10,540 nucleotides of DNA from an archaeon (GTDB lineage Archaea; Nanobdellota; Nanobdellia; Woesearchaeales; WJKL01): the NCBI GenBank assembly GCA_020056025.1, contig JAGVIO010000060.1, positions 1-10,540 on the forward strand. Reading direction: 5' to 3'. The notes beneath the pieces were generated by a model that saw only the letters and a program-made list of their open reading frames with translations, was not told the origin of the DNA and made no database searches. Made by a program: the position numbers and the translations under genes. Positions 1-7,900 of the stretch are shown one piece after another (the stretch's first letter is position 1; each line of letters begins with the position of its first letter).

Positions 1-65
1 CACTCATGAAACTCACCGTAGGGAAATAGTTTTGGGATAACACACTGGATTTCTCTTCCATTACA

Positions 66-107
66 TTTATAAACCCCTTTATATTCTGGCTATATAGCAA
101 AGTGGGG
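66..107 (+). promoter_or_regulatory. Promoter and ribosome-binding region of lysS
   Basis: Three TATA-like boxes precede the lysS ATG at 115: TTTATAAA (66-73), TTTATATT (78-85) and CTATATAG (90-97). With the usual archaeal spacing of about 25 bp from box to start site, the first box would give a short leader that still contains GTGGGG (102-107). That G-run ends 7 nt before the ATG and could act as a weak SD by G-U pairing. The other two boxes would give a very short leader or none. Which box is used is inference. The remaining part of 1-65 shows no gene I can support. Confidence 0.5.
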
Positions 108-114
108 TTTTGGA

Positions 115-1653
115 ATGGCAGAAGAACAGCTTATACAAGAACGTCTAAAGAAACTTGAAGAGATAAAAAAACAAGGCATAAACCCCTATCCTTATTCTTT
201 TGAGCAGAAGAACCATGCTGCAGATATTCTCCACAGATATGCTCATCTGAAGAATGAGCAGTCAACAGAGGATCATGTAAGCATAGCTGGAAGAATAATG
301 CAGCTCAGAAGGATGGGAAAAGCATCTTTTGCGCATATTCAAGACATGTCTGGCAAAATACAAGCGTATTTCAGGTTTGATGACATTGGAGAAAAACAAT
401 ATGCTCTTCTTAAGAATTCTGACATCGGAGATATTATTGGAATAGAAGGAAATGTCTTTAAGACAAAAACAGGAGAGACAACTGTTTATGCCAGAAAGAT
501 TGAGATGCTCTGCAAATCAATCAGGCCTCTGCCTGAAAAATTCCATGGGCTGAAAGATGATGATACAAGGTTCAGGCACAGGGAACTGGACTTAATCATG
601 AATCCGCATGTAAAGGAAACTTTGGTTAAAAGGTCAAAGATATTAAAATTCATCAGGGAATTCCTTGACAGCAAAGGATTTGTTGAAGTCACAACACCTA
701 TACTCCAGACACAATACGGCGGAGCAAGTGCAAAGCCATTCATAACAAAAGTCAATGCATGGAACATGCCTATGTTCCTGAAAATCTCACCTGAGCTTTA
801 CCTGAAGAGGCTATTGGTCGGAGGATTTGAGAAAATCTATGACATGAACTATAATTTCAGGAATGAAGGAGTGGATAAAACCCATAACCCTGAATTCTAT
901 ATGATTGAATATTACTGGGCATATGCTGACAGGGACAAGATGATTGAGCTGACAGAAGAGCTGTGGGAATATGTTGCAATGAAGCTCAACGGAACAACTG
1001 AAATCGAGTATGAAGGCAAAAAAATCAGCCTGAAAAGGCCATGGAAAAAGATAACAATGAAAGATGCGCTGAAAGAGCATGGCCAAATTGACATTGACAA
1101 ATTAGATGATGAAGAGCTGAAAGATATAATGCACGGCTATAATGCAGAATACAAAGGAGATTTCACAAGAGGAAAGGCATTGCAGGCATTGTTCGAGGCT
1201 GTTGTTGAAGACAAACTTATACAGCCAACGCATGTCATTGACCATCCTATTGAAAGTACGCCATTATGCAAGCAGACAAAATATGATGCAAAGCTTGTTG
1301 AAAGGACTGAGTTTTATGTAAATGGCTGGGAAGGCGGAAATGGCTATTCTGAACTTAATGATCCAATCCTGCAAAGAAAACTTTTGGAAGAGCAGGCTGC
1401 AAGGGGAAGGGCAGGGGAAGAGGAAACGCATCCTATGGACGAGAATTTCATTGAAGCAATCGAGACAGGAATGCCTCCTGCAGGAGGGATGGGATTGGGT
1501 GTAGAAAGAATGATAATGCTCTTGACTGGCTCTGACTCAATAAGAGAAGTTATTCCATTCCCTATAATGAAGCCAGAAGAGCGAAATGAACAAGCAGAAG
1601 CAAAAAAGGTTGACAAGCTTGAAGAGCAGAAAAGCAAGCACAAAAACAAATAA
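115..1653 (+). CDS. lysS: Lysyl-tRNA synthetase, class II
   Basis: This cytoplasmic enzyme attaches lysine to tRNA-Lys using ATP. The 512 residues match the usual class II LysRS length. An OB-fold anticodon-binding domain lies at about residues 54-130. The class II catalytic core follows: motif 1 near 172-196, motif 2 near 237-265 with FRNEG and THNPEF, the NGYSELNDP signature near 409-417, and motif 3 near 453-485 with GMPPAGG, GLGVER (catalytic Arg465) and FPIMKP. The THNPEF and SELNDP signatures separate it from the related AspRS and AsnRS. Many archaea use the unrelated class I LysRS instead, so the class II type is informative about lineage. The last 25 or so residues form a Lys/Glu-rich tail beyond the normal end of the fold. 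The ATG at 115 is supported by the G-run 7 nt upstream and by a normal N-terminal helix. The protease gene follows 29 nt after the stop. Confidence 0.97.
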   Translation: MAEEQLIQERLKKLEEIKKQGINPYPYSFEQKNHAADILHRYAHLKNEQSTEDHVSIAGRIMQLRRMGKASFAHIQDMSGKIQAYFRFDDIGEKQYALLKNSDIGDIIGIEGNVFKTKTGETTVYARKIEMLCKSIRPLPEKFHGLKDDDTRFRHRELDLIMNPHVKETLVKRSKILKFIREFLDSKGFVEVTTPILQTQYGGASAKPFITKVNAWNMPMFLKISPELYLKRLLVGGFEKIYDMNYNFRNEGVDKTHNPEFYMIEYYWAYADRDKMIELTEELWEYVAMKLNGTTEIEYEGKKISLKRPWKKITMKDALKEHGQIDIDKLDDEELKDIMHGYNAEYKGDFTRGKALQALFEAVVEDKLIQPTHVIDHPIESTPLCKQTKYDAKLVERTEFYVNGWEGGNGYSELNDPILQRKLLEEQAARGRAGEEETHPMDENFIEAIETGMPPAGGMGLGVERMIMLLTGSDSIREVIPFPIMKPEERNEQAEAKKVDKLEEQKSKHKNK

Positions 1654-1655
1654 GA

Positions 1656-1666
1656 AAGTTATATAG
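1656..1666 (+). promoter_or_regulatory. Probable archaeal TATA box between lysS and the protease gene
   Basis: AAG followed by TTATATAG (1659-1666) directly after the lysS stop resembles a BRE plus TATA box. Transcription would be expected to begin around 1685-1690. That is at or just inside the presumed ATC start at 1683, so this promoter would give a leaderless or truncated message. Read-through from lysS would give a message that keeps the SD at 1672-1675. Confidence 0.4.
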
Positions 1667-1671
1667 AAAAA

Positions 1672-1675
1672 GAGG
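1672..1675 (+). promoter_or_regulatory. Shine-Dalgarno core deciding the ATC start
   Basis: GAGG lies 7 nt before the ATC at 1683. The next gene has the same spacing (GAGGGG at 2058-2063, ATG at 2071), as does the G-run before lysS. The site therefore supports initiation at the non-standard ATC, where the protein family normally begins. Confidence 0.5.
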
Positions 1676-1682
1676 CAGACAC

Positions 1683-2024
1683 ATCACAAAGACTATAATC
1701 GGACTTACTGAAAAAATCACAATCATCTGCCCAAATGGCTCAAGAAAGGAAGTTGGCGCAAGGATTGACACAGGAGCTACAATAAGCAGCATTGACACAA
1801 AGCTTGCTGCAGAGATAGGCCTTGGAGATGTTGTCAAGACAAGGATGATAAGGTCTTCGCACGGAAAGACAAACAGGCAGATAAAAAAGATGAGATTCCT
1901 GCTTGCCGGAAGGAAATTCAACATGAACTTCACGCTGGCTGACAGGAAAGGGCTTAAATACAAAGTGCTTATAGGCCAGAATGTGCTGAAGAGAAACTTT
2001 TTGATTGACGCCGGCAAAAGATAA
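1683..2024 (+). CDS. RimB/RimK-associated retropepsin-like protease (ATP-dependent zinc protease family), ATC start
   Basis: The 113-residue product carries the core signatures of the small retropepsin-like protease family often annotated 'ATP-dependent zinc protease' (COG4067, RimB-like). These are TIIGLTEKI at the N-terminus, ARIDTGATISSID at residues 26-38 with the catalytic-type DTGA, SSHGK near 58-62, and a C-terminal LADRKG...YKVLIGQNVLKRNFLID block at about 85-109. In bacteria, RimB works with the glutamate ligase RimK on ribosomal protein tails; no RimK is present here. The frame is open from 1623 to 2024 but has no ATG, GTG or TTG before codon 55 (ATG at 1845), which would remove the DTGA motif. 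I set the start at ATC 1683 because the family typically begins with Met a few residues before TIIGLTE and an SD lies 7 nt upstream. A sequencing error (ATG read as ATC) is equally possible. Family assignment is firm; the exact substrate is unknown. Confidence 0.85.
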   Translation: MTKTIIGLTEKITIICPNGSRKEVGARIDTGATISSIDTKLAAEIGLGDVVKTRMIRSSHGKTNRQIKKMRFLLAGRKFNMNFTLADRKGLKYKVLIGQNVLKRNFLIDAGKR

Positions 2025-2057
2025 ATGAACAAAAGAAGTTAAAAAAAATCAGCAAGA

Positions 2058-2063
2058 GAGGGG
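2058..2063 (+). promoter_or_regulatory. Ribosome-binding site of the six-helix membrane protein
   Basis: GAGGGG lies 7 nt before the ATG at 2071 and is the clearest SD in the window. The 46-nt gap after the protease stop shows no convincing TATA box, so this gene may be transcribed from upstream. Confidence 0.6.
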
Positions 2064-2070
2064 TTAAAAA

Positions 2071-2892
2071 ATGAGCAAAATATTTAAGGATTTTTTATAT
2101 TCGTTCAAGTTCGGAAACATGCACCTGAAGCAGATCCTGTATGATTCACTGTTCTGGCTGGTTATGATAATTGTGATGTTTGGGCTGAAGTACATGCTAA
2201 GCTACGGGATGAATGGGATTGATGCTTCTTCATTGAACAGCAATCTCATGCAAAAATCTGCAGAAGAGATACAGGATATTTCAGGAAGTGTAGCAAAGCT
2301 TGGTTTTTTTGTTGTTTCTGCAATAGTGATTATGGTTGTTTCTGCAATCGGAATGCTCGGCTTTACAAGAGGGATAATATATTCCATAATTATGGCTAAA
2401 AAATTCAGCTCAAAGATATTCTGGAAATTTGCAGGGCTGTATCTCATAATCCTGCTGTTAAGCCCGATTGTGCTGATATTCCTTTCATTTGCAACTACAT
2501 TCATCAAGAACATAAATTCAGTTGGAATGATGTATACTATGCTGGGATTGCTCATCTTAATAACTGGATTGATATTATATGTGCTGACAATAGTGTCTGC
2601 GTATATTGCAAAAACAGGCGAACTGTTCAATGCAATCGGCAAAGGGCTTTCAACTGCTTTTGGAAAATTCAACAGGCTGTATATTCCGCTCTGCTTTGTA
2701 TTGCTCATATTTGTGCTGTCTTCGTTTTTGTTTTCATTGCTCCAGGCAGCAATGCGCAGCTGGTACATGAGCACATCAAGCGCAGTTGTCAGCGGGATAT
2801 CAAGTTTCCTGCCGTTTGTGTATGTGATTGTGTTTGCTGCATGGGCAAGAACATATGTTGTCAAAGAAGCTGCAAAGCTCATGGCAAAATGA
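2071..2892 (+). CDS. Six-helix integral membrane protein of unknown function
   Basis: I do not recognise the family. The 273 residues are strongly hydrophobic, with probable transmembrane segments at about 25-44, 77-97, 119-143, 152-178, 204-224 and 240-262. A basic, amphipathic N-terminus (about 1-20, with KFGNMHLKQ) and a basic C-terminus (VKEAAKLMAK) would both be cytoplasmic with six helices. The loop at 45-76 is polar and probably outside. There are no obvious charged residues inside the helices, no nucleotide-binding motif and no catalytic motif, so transport or catalysis is not indicated; an assembly or scaffold role is possible. The start is well supported by the SD 7 nt upstream. The gene sits just upstream of two genes for extracytoplasmic proteins and may help insert, secrete or anchor them, which is inference from position only. 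Confidence 0.85.
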   Translation: MSKIFKDFLYSFKFGNMHLKQILYDSLFWLVMIIVMFGLKYMLSYGMNGIDASSLNSNLMQKSAEEIQDISGSVAKLGFFVVSAIVIMVVSAIGMLGFTRGIIYSIIMAKKFSSKIFWKFAGLYLIILLLSPIVLIFLSFATTFIKNINSVGMMYTMLGLLILITGLILYVLTIVSAYIAKTGELFNAIGKGLSTAFGKFNRLYIPLCFVLLIFVLSSFLFSLLQAAMRSWYMSTSSAVVSGISSFLPFVYVIVFAAWARTYVVKEAAKLMAK

Positions 2893-2896
2893 TAAA

Positions 2897-2904
2897 TTTA
2901 TAAA
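2897..2904 (+). promoter_or_regulatory. Probable TATA box for the surface-protein genes
   Basis: TTTATAAA, preceded by purine-rich GATAAA, lies directly after the membrane-protein stop codon. The expected transcription start is about 2925-2930, giving a leader of about 30-35 nt to the ATG at 2961. With only 24 nt between the next two genes and no promoter seen there, this box could drive both. Confidence 0.5.
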
Positions 2905-2951
2905 TAAATTTTGGTTTTGATGTCTAAAAAGCTGCAAAAAGAGGGTTGGAA

Positions 2952-3023
2952 AAAAGAGGCATGATAAATATAAGAAAAAGGGGTATTTTGAATATCAGTA
3001 AAAGAGGCCAGATAACTATCTTC
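2952..3023 (+). repeat. Three tandem 24-bp repeats encoding KRG-xxxx-x units
   Basis: In one frame the DNA reads KRGMINIR (2952-2975), KRGILNIS (2976-2999) and KRGQITIF (3000-3023). The three units share KRG, a hydrophobic residue at position 5 and Ile at position 7. Units 1 and 3 match at about 17 of 24 bases. The third unit is the prepilin-like processing site. The first begins upstream of the ATG at 2961, so it may not be translated in full. Each unit carries an SD-like AGAGG or AAGGGG core. Confidence 0.65.
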
Positions 3024-4883
3024 ATCATTACTGGAATACTTATTCTGCTAGCGATTGCTGCGTTTGTTTTTCTCAGGCAGACAGTTACTGTCTTCAAGCC
3101 GGAAAAGGTAATCCCTCCTGAAGTGCAGCCTGTGCAGAATTTCATAGACAACTGTCTGCAGGAGAGCGCAAGGGAAGCTGTCATACTGATGGCATCAAAC
3201 GGAGGATATCTGACATTTCCTGCTGAAATAGATCTTGATCCTTTTTCATACATAACAACAGGGCCTGTAAGCGATGTAAGGTTGCCTTTGTGGAGATATA
3301 ACGGGCTTATAAGAATACCCAGCGAAGAAAGAATGAAAGATGACCTTGCGCTTTACATTTTGAATAATGTTAAGAACTGCATCAACGATCTTAATTCTTT
3401 CAAAGAGCAGTTTGAAATCCAAAAAGGAAATATGTCTGTTAACATTGATCTGCAGGACGACAAAGTTCTTGTAGAGATGGTGTATCCTCTCACTATATCA
3501 TTAAAAGAAATCAACCAGACAACAAAGATAGACTCATTCAATTCAGAAGTCAATCTCAGGCTGAAGGCGATGTACGAGCTTGCCACAAAGATAATGGAAG
3601 AGGAGAACATCGACCTTTTTGTGGAAGAGACAACAATTGACCTTCTTGCGCTTGATCCTGACATCCCTTACACAGACATTGAATTCACATGCAAGCAGAA
3701 GACATGGAGGATTGCGGATGTAAGAAACAGGATAAGGTATCTGCTCAGCGCAGATCTTCCGCTTATCAGGATTGACAAGACATCATACAGGCCAGTGCCT
3801 GATGACAGGCCTTATGAGCAGTCGCATTATATCTGGGATGTAACTAAGCTGATATATCCGAATACTCGCGTAACAATAAGCTATGACAACCAGTTTCCGT
3901 TTGATCTGAGGATAAGCCCAAATGAAGGAAATGTGCTTTTGAAATCAAACAGCCAGCAGGGCCAGGATATGCTGTCTGCTCTGTGCATCAACCTGTGGCA
4001 TTTCACATATGACATAAAATACCCTGTGCTTGTGACAATAAGGGATGAGGCTGCCAGCGGGCATGACGAGCTTATTTTCAATTTCGGGTTCCAGGTCGGA
4101 ATAAACCACAATGCAGCAGACAGGTCGAATTTTGCAATAGCCCCTGCAACGTTTGTACAGGGCGAGACATCTGAAGATTTCTGCAGCAATTCTGCTATCA
4201 AGAAAATCCTGAATGTGCATACATTTGAGAATGTGTCAACCCATGACTACGGAGACCTTATCGACGAGCTTATAGGGGTCAATGTCAGCTTTACATGCAT
4301 GAGGCTGAAGTGCGACATGGGAGAAAGCAGATGGGCATTCATGGGCGCTGTGTCAAGGGTTTCAAAAGAAGTGCCTTACTGCGCAAATGCAGTTGTCAGA
4401 GGAACAAAAGAGGATTTTCTTCCTGCCCAGGATTTTGTAACAACAAACAAAGAGAAAACTGTTTCACTGTATTTAACTCCTGTAATAAAAAAGAATGTCT
4501 CTGTGTTCAAGCACTACAAATATTCACTTGACAGGACAGAGGCATTGGACCAGAATGAAAATGCTGTGGTCACAATTGAAAAAGATAACTATAAGGCATC
4601 TGCAATGTATCCGCCTGTTGAGGGGCTTTCTGAGCTGCAGCTTCTCGCTAAATGGGACCATAAGTACAAGCTTTCGATATATCTTGCAGACGACCAGGGT
4701 GTAACAGGAGGATATAAGGCAGACTGGACACCTTCATGGCAGGAGCTCAGGGATGCGTCAAGGATAGAGTTCCATGTATTTGAATATCCTTATACAACTG
4801 ATGAAGAAAAAACATACCAAAATATGGCTGGGCTTGAGGAAGATTCAAAAGTGATACCAGGACCTGTGCTTGTGAAGGGATAA
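2961..4883 (+). CDS. Pilin-signal, membrane-anchored extracytoplasmic protein
   Basis: The product has 640 residues from ATG 2961. A basic N-terminus ends in KRG followed by QITIF and a hydrophobic helix (about 17-38), the arrangement of archaeal class III signals cut between G and Q by a prepilin peptidase. The usual Glu at +5 is Phe here. The rest is soluble and predicted extracytoplasmic, with mixed alpha/beta character and eight cysteines (65, 140, 244, 342, 408, 446, 451, 474), an even number suited to disulfides. I recognise no enzyme motif. The start is uncertain. TTG 2946 would give 645 residues but has GAGGG directly against it. ATG 2961 has that GAGGG 15 nt away. TTG 2988 has AAGGGG 4 nt upstream. 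The giant exoprotein gene follows after 24 nt, so the two are probably co-transcribed and may interact. If the signal is not cut, the protein remains anchored by its N-terminal helix. Confidence 0.85.
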   Translation: MINIRKRGILNISKRGQITIFIITGILILLAIAAFVFLRQTVTVFKPEKVIPPEVQPVQNFIDNCLQESAREAVILMASNGGYLTFPAEIDLDPFSYITTGPVSDVRLPLWRYNGLIRIPSEERMKDDLALYILNNVKNCINDLNSFKEQFEIQKGNMSVNIDLQDDKVLVEMVYPLTISLKEINQTTKIDSFNSEVNLRLKAMYELATKIMEEENIDLFVEETTIDLLALDPDIPYTDIEFTCKQKTWRIADVRNRIRYLLSADLPLIRIDKTSYRPVPDDRPYEQSHYIWDVTKLIYPNTRVTISYDNQFPFDLRISPNEGNVLLKSNSQQGQDMLSALCINLWHFTYDIKYPVLVTIRDEAASGHDELIFNFGFQVGINHNAADRSNFAIAPATFVQGETSEDFCSNSAIKKILNVHTFENVSTHDYGDLIDELIGVNVSFTCMRLKCDMGESRWAFMGAVSRVSKEVPYCANAVVRGTKEDFLPAQDFVTTNKEKTVSLYLTPVIKKNVSVFKHYKYSLDRTEALDQNENAVVTIEKDNYKASAMYPPVEGLSELQLLAKWDHKYKLSIYLADDQGVTGGYKADWTPSWQELRDASRIEFHVFEYPYTTDEEKTYQNMAGLEEDSKVIPGPVLVKG

Positions 4884-4907
4884 GAAGAGGACTGTAAAAA
4901 GATAAAA

Positions 4908-7900
4908 ATGCAAATAAACAAAAAGATGATTGCAAGATTGGCTGCATTTTTCATAATCATATTATTCATAAACCTGCCATTCTCGTCTGCACTGACTATT
5001 TCAGAAGCAACAGCAAGCGAGATAAGCGATACAGGCGCAAGAGTGTCATGGAAGACTGACCAAAATTCAACAGGCGCTGTCAGCTATGGAAAAGATAAGA
5101 TATTAAGTTTCACAAAAAGCGATCCTGTGAATACAACAGCGCATACTGTGCTGCTGACAGGCCTTGAAAACAACAAGACATATTATTTCAGCATTGCTTC
5201 AACTACTGGAAGAGAGAATGCGACTGACAATAACAATAATAACTATTATTCTTTCTTTACAGGATATGCTGAAACAGCTGCTGTATTTGTTGAAGCAAAT
5301 ATTCCGTCTTATGTGAGCACAAAGGCAATTGACATCGCAGGCAGGACAAAGCCTTTGTCGAAAATCTATCTTTATGTCAACGGAGTTGCTGCAAGAAAGA
5401 TCGATCTGTCTGAGTCAGGCAATTTCACTTTCAATAAGGTTGAGCTATTATCATTCAAGACAAATACAATCATGATTGAGGCTACTGACAAATCAGGAGC
5501 AAAAGCTGCAAAAAGCTATGATGTTGTTGTGGATACTGTTGCGCCTGTGCTGACTTTTGCAAAAACACCTGCGATAAGCAGGGAGACTTCGCTTGTCCTT
5601 AACGGAACTGTTTCAGAGCCCGCTACTGTGGAATTTTTTGTAAACGGCAATTCTGTCTCAAAAAAAGAGAATGTGAATTCTTTCAGCGAAAGCATTGCTG
5701 TGAAAGAAGGCCAGAATGATATTATGATAACTGCAACAGACAGAGCTGGAAACGCAGATACAAAAAGAGGAACTCTTAATGTTGACACGAAGCCGCCTGT
5801 TATTGAAAAGATAAGCCCAAAGTCAGGCTCTTTCTTTTACGAAGGCGCTGCTGAGACAGATATCGAAGGAAAGACAGAGCCGCATGCAAAGATTGATTTG
5901 TATATTTCTGACAATGAAAAAAGCCTTGAGGCAGGCAAGAGTGTTTTCACTGTTGAAGCAGATGATGACGGAAATTTCAAGTTTGAAAAAATAAATATCG
6001 AAAAAGGAGGCATTGCAGCAGCAGGCTATGTCGGATATTCTGCAGAGCTGGAAGGAGGAAAGGAAAAATACGAGCAGAAGTTCCCTCCTGTTGTGACAGG
6101 GCAGGAAAATATCTCTGCACAGACAGCATATACAAGAGGAAAGCCTGAGGAGCAGACAATATTTGTGAGAATTGTCGCAACAGACAAGGCAGGATTAAGG
6201 GCTGCAGAGAACCTTAATTACAGGCTTGGAACATGCTTTTCAGGAAATATGGACTGGAATGTGCTGAACATGGTCGAGTTCCAAAATCCTACAATGCTGT
6301 CTCCTGAAAGACTGGAGGAAGGAACAGAACTTACTTCTTTCATACTCAACATATCTTACCAGGGGCTTGGCACAAATCCGATAATCAAAGAAGTGCTGTT
6401 TGCAAGAGCATGTGAAAGCCAGACAATACAGGAGCAGGATGACAGATACAAGTACGGGTGCAAAGTCCTGCCTACTAATCCGATAAAAAGGTCAAACCCT
6501 GACAAGACATTGTGGTATATCAGATATAATCTCAAAAGCCTGAAAGAGATGGGCAATTTTACAGACATCAAGGATTTCAATGAATTGATAAAAGACCTGT
6601 CAACAAGCTTTATACTGCCGCTGAAGATAACAATCAATTATGAGCATGAGGTGGACGGACAGAAAGTCCAGGGCTCTATGACAAAGTGCCTGAAGCTTTC
6701 ATACAATATTGATACAAGCAGGATTGACCCTAGAGATGTTCTGCCTGACTGGCTCAGGACAAAAGGCATAAGATTCATCAATGAGTCTATCAATAATCTC
6801 AATAAGATAATACCGCAGATCGAAAAAATCAACAGATATGTGGCGATTGCGTGCATAGTCGGAGTAGGGCTGAGGGCTATTGCAACAATCAGCAGGAGGT
6901 TTGCAGGATATTCTGACTATATTGGAGACAAAGCTCTTGCGCCTTCTGCACCTGACAAATGCCCGCCTCCAGGAGATATTTTCAAGACTGATTTTATTAA
7001 AGGAAGCGAGGTTGACAGCAAAACAAAGGATGCTGTCAAATTCACGCAGGCTGACCTTACAAATGAAGAGCTTAAGATAAGATGCCCTGCTGTCTCTGCT
7101 GCATGGGAAAGGGAAGCGCTTTCTTACAAGGCACTGAGATGGTCATGCGACAGGTTCTTCTGCCATGGAACAGCTGCAAGATGGACAGAGCAGGCTATCT
7201 ATGCAGAGGCAAGGGAAGTCTATGACGAGACAATCTGGCAGAATGTAAGAGACGGGTTAAACTGCGTTGACAAGACAGGAACAAAAGGAATTTTCCTGAA
7301 AGAGGATTTGAAATGCAAGCAGGCAACCGGAAAGGAATGTTATGTTTATGAAAACAGGTATTATGCGAGAAACCCTGCGAAAGAGCCTGAAGCAGGAACA
7401 GAGCCTGGAGAGGATTATTTTTACCTGCAGCAGATAAATCCGAATACAGGCCAGCCTACGCTGTCATTGGAAAAAGACCTTAAAGTCCTTAAGAAAGGAA
7501 AGAATGCAATGCTTAAGCCAGAAGGCCAGGATACATGCGCAAAATTATGCGCGGAAAAAGGCTTCAAGAGCTCAAAATGCATAACTATTGAAGATTTCAA
7601 CCCGTCTATATATAATGAAGCATGGGACCCAAGAACACACACAGCAAGCAAAGTAACTCCAAATTCTTTCTTCAAGACAGATGACTGCTTTGAAAAGCAG
7701 CAACTGTGCTACTGCTATACTGTTGCACAGAAAGGGCCTAAGCAGGATATAAGCGGAGAATGGAACTATAGATATGATAAAACAAAGATGTTTGCTTATC
7801 CAAGATATCTATATTATGACGGCAGGGACAAGTCAGCTTGCTTTGGCCAGAACAACTGGCTGTTCCAGAGCGCTCCTTATATCGATGCTTCTGGCGAATT

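Noticed and set aside
1..61. A divergent partial minus-strand gene starting at ATG 61-59 (MEEKSSVLSQNYFP...), open to the window edge
   Set aside because: Only 20 codons are visible, the Ser (TCC, AGT) and Leu (TTA) codons differ from the usage of the real genes, no recognisable motif is present, and the TATA boxes do not sit at a good distance. A plus-strand gene end at 38-40 (TAA) or 25-27 (TAG) is equally unprovable.
1642..1653. Programmed -1 frameshift at the lysS end (C-AAA-AAC-AAA-TAA) fusing LysRS to the protease
   Set aside because: The frames would join correctly, but the heptamer C AAA AAC lacks the first matching A of a true slippery site, there is no obvious downstream pseudoknot, and the ATC start with a spaced SD explains the gene more simply.
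1562..2032. Minus-strand ORF (156 codons) covering the protease gene
   Set aside because: The plus-strand frame encodes a conserved protease signature; the minus-strand product is a hydrophobic antisense artefact.
2202..2882. Long minus-strand ORF (226 codons) opposite the six-helix membrane protein
   Set aside because: It is the antisense shadow of a gene with a good SD and clear transmembrane periodicity, and its translation shows no coherent domain.
5226..5246. AAT/AAC-rich tract (five consecutive Asn) as a microsatellite
   Set aside because: It is short, uses mixed codons and lies in an FN3 loop, so it is an ordinary low-complexity loop.
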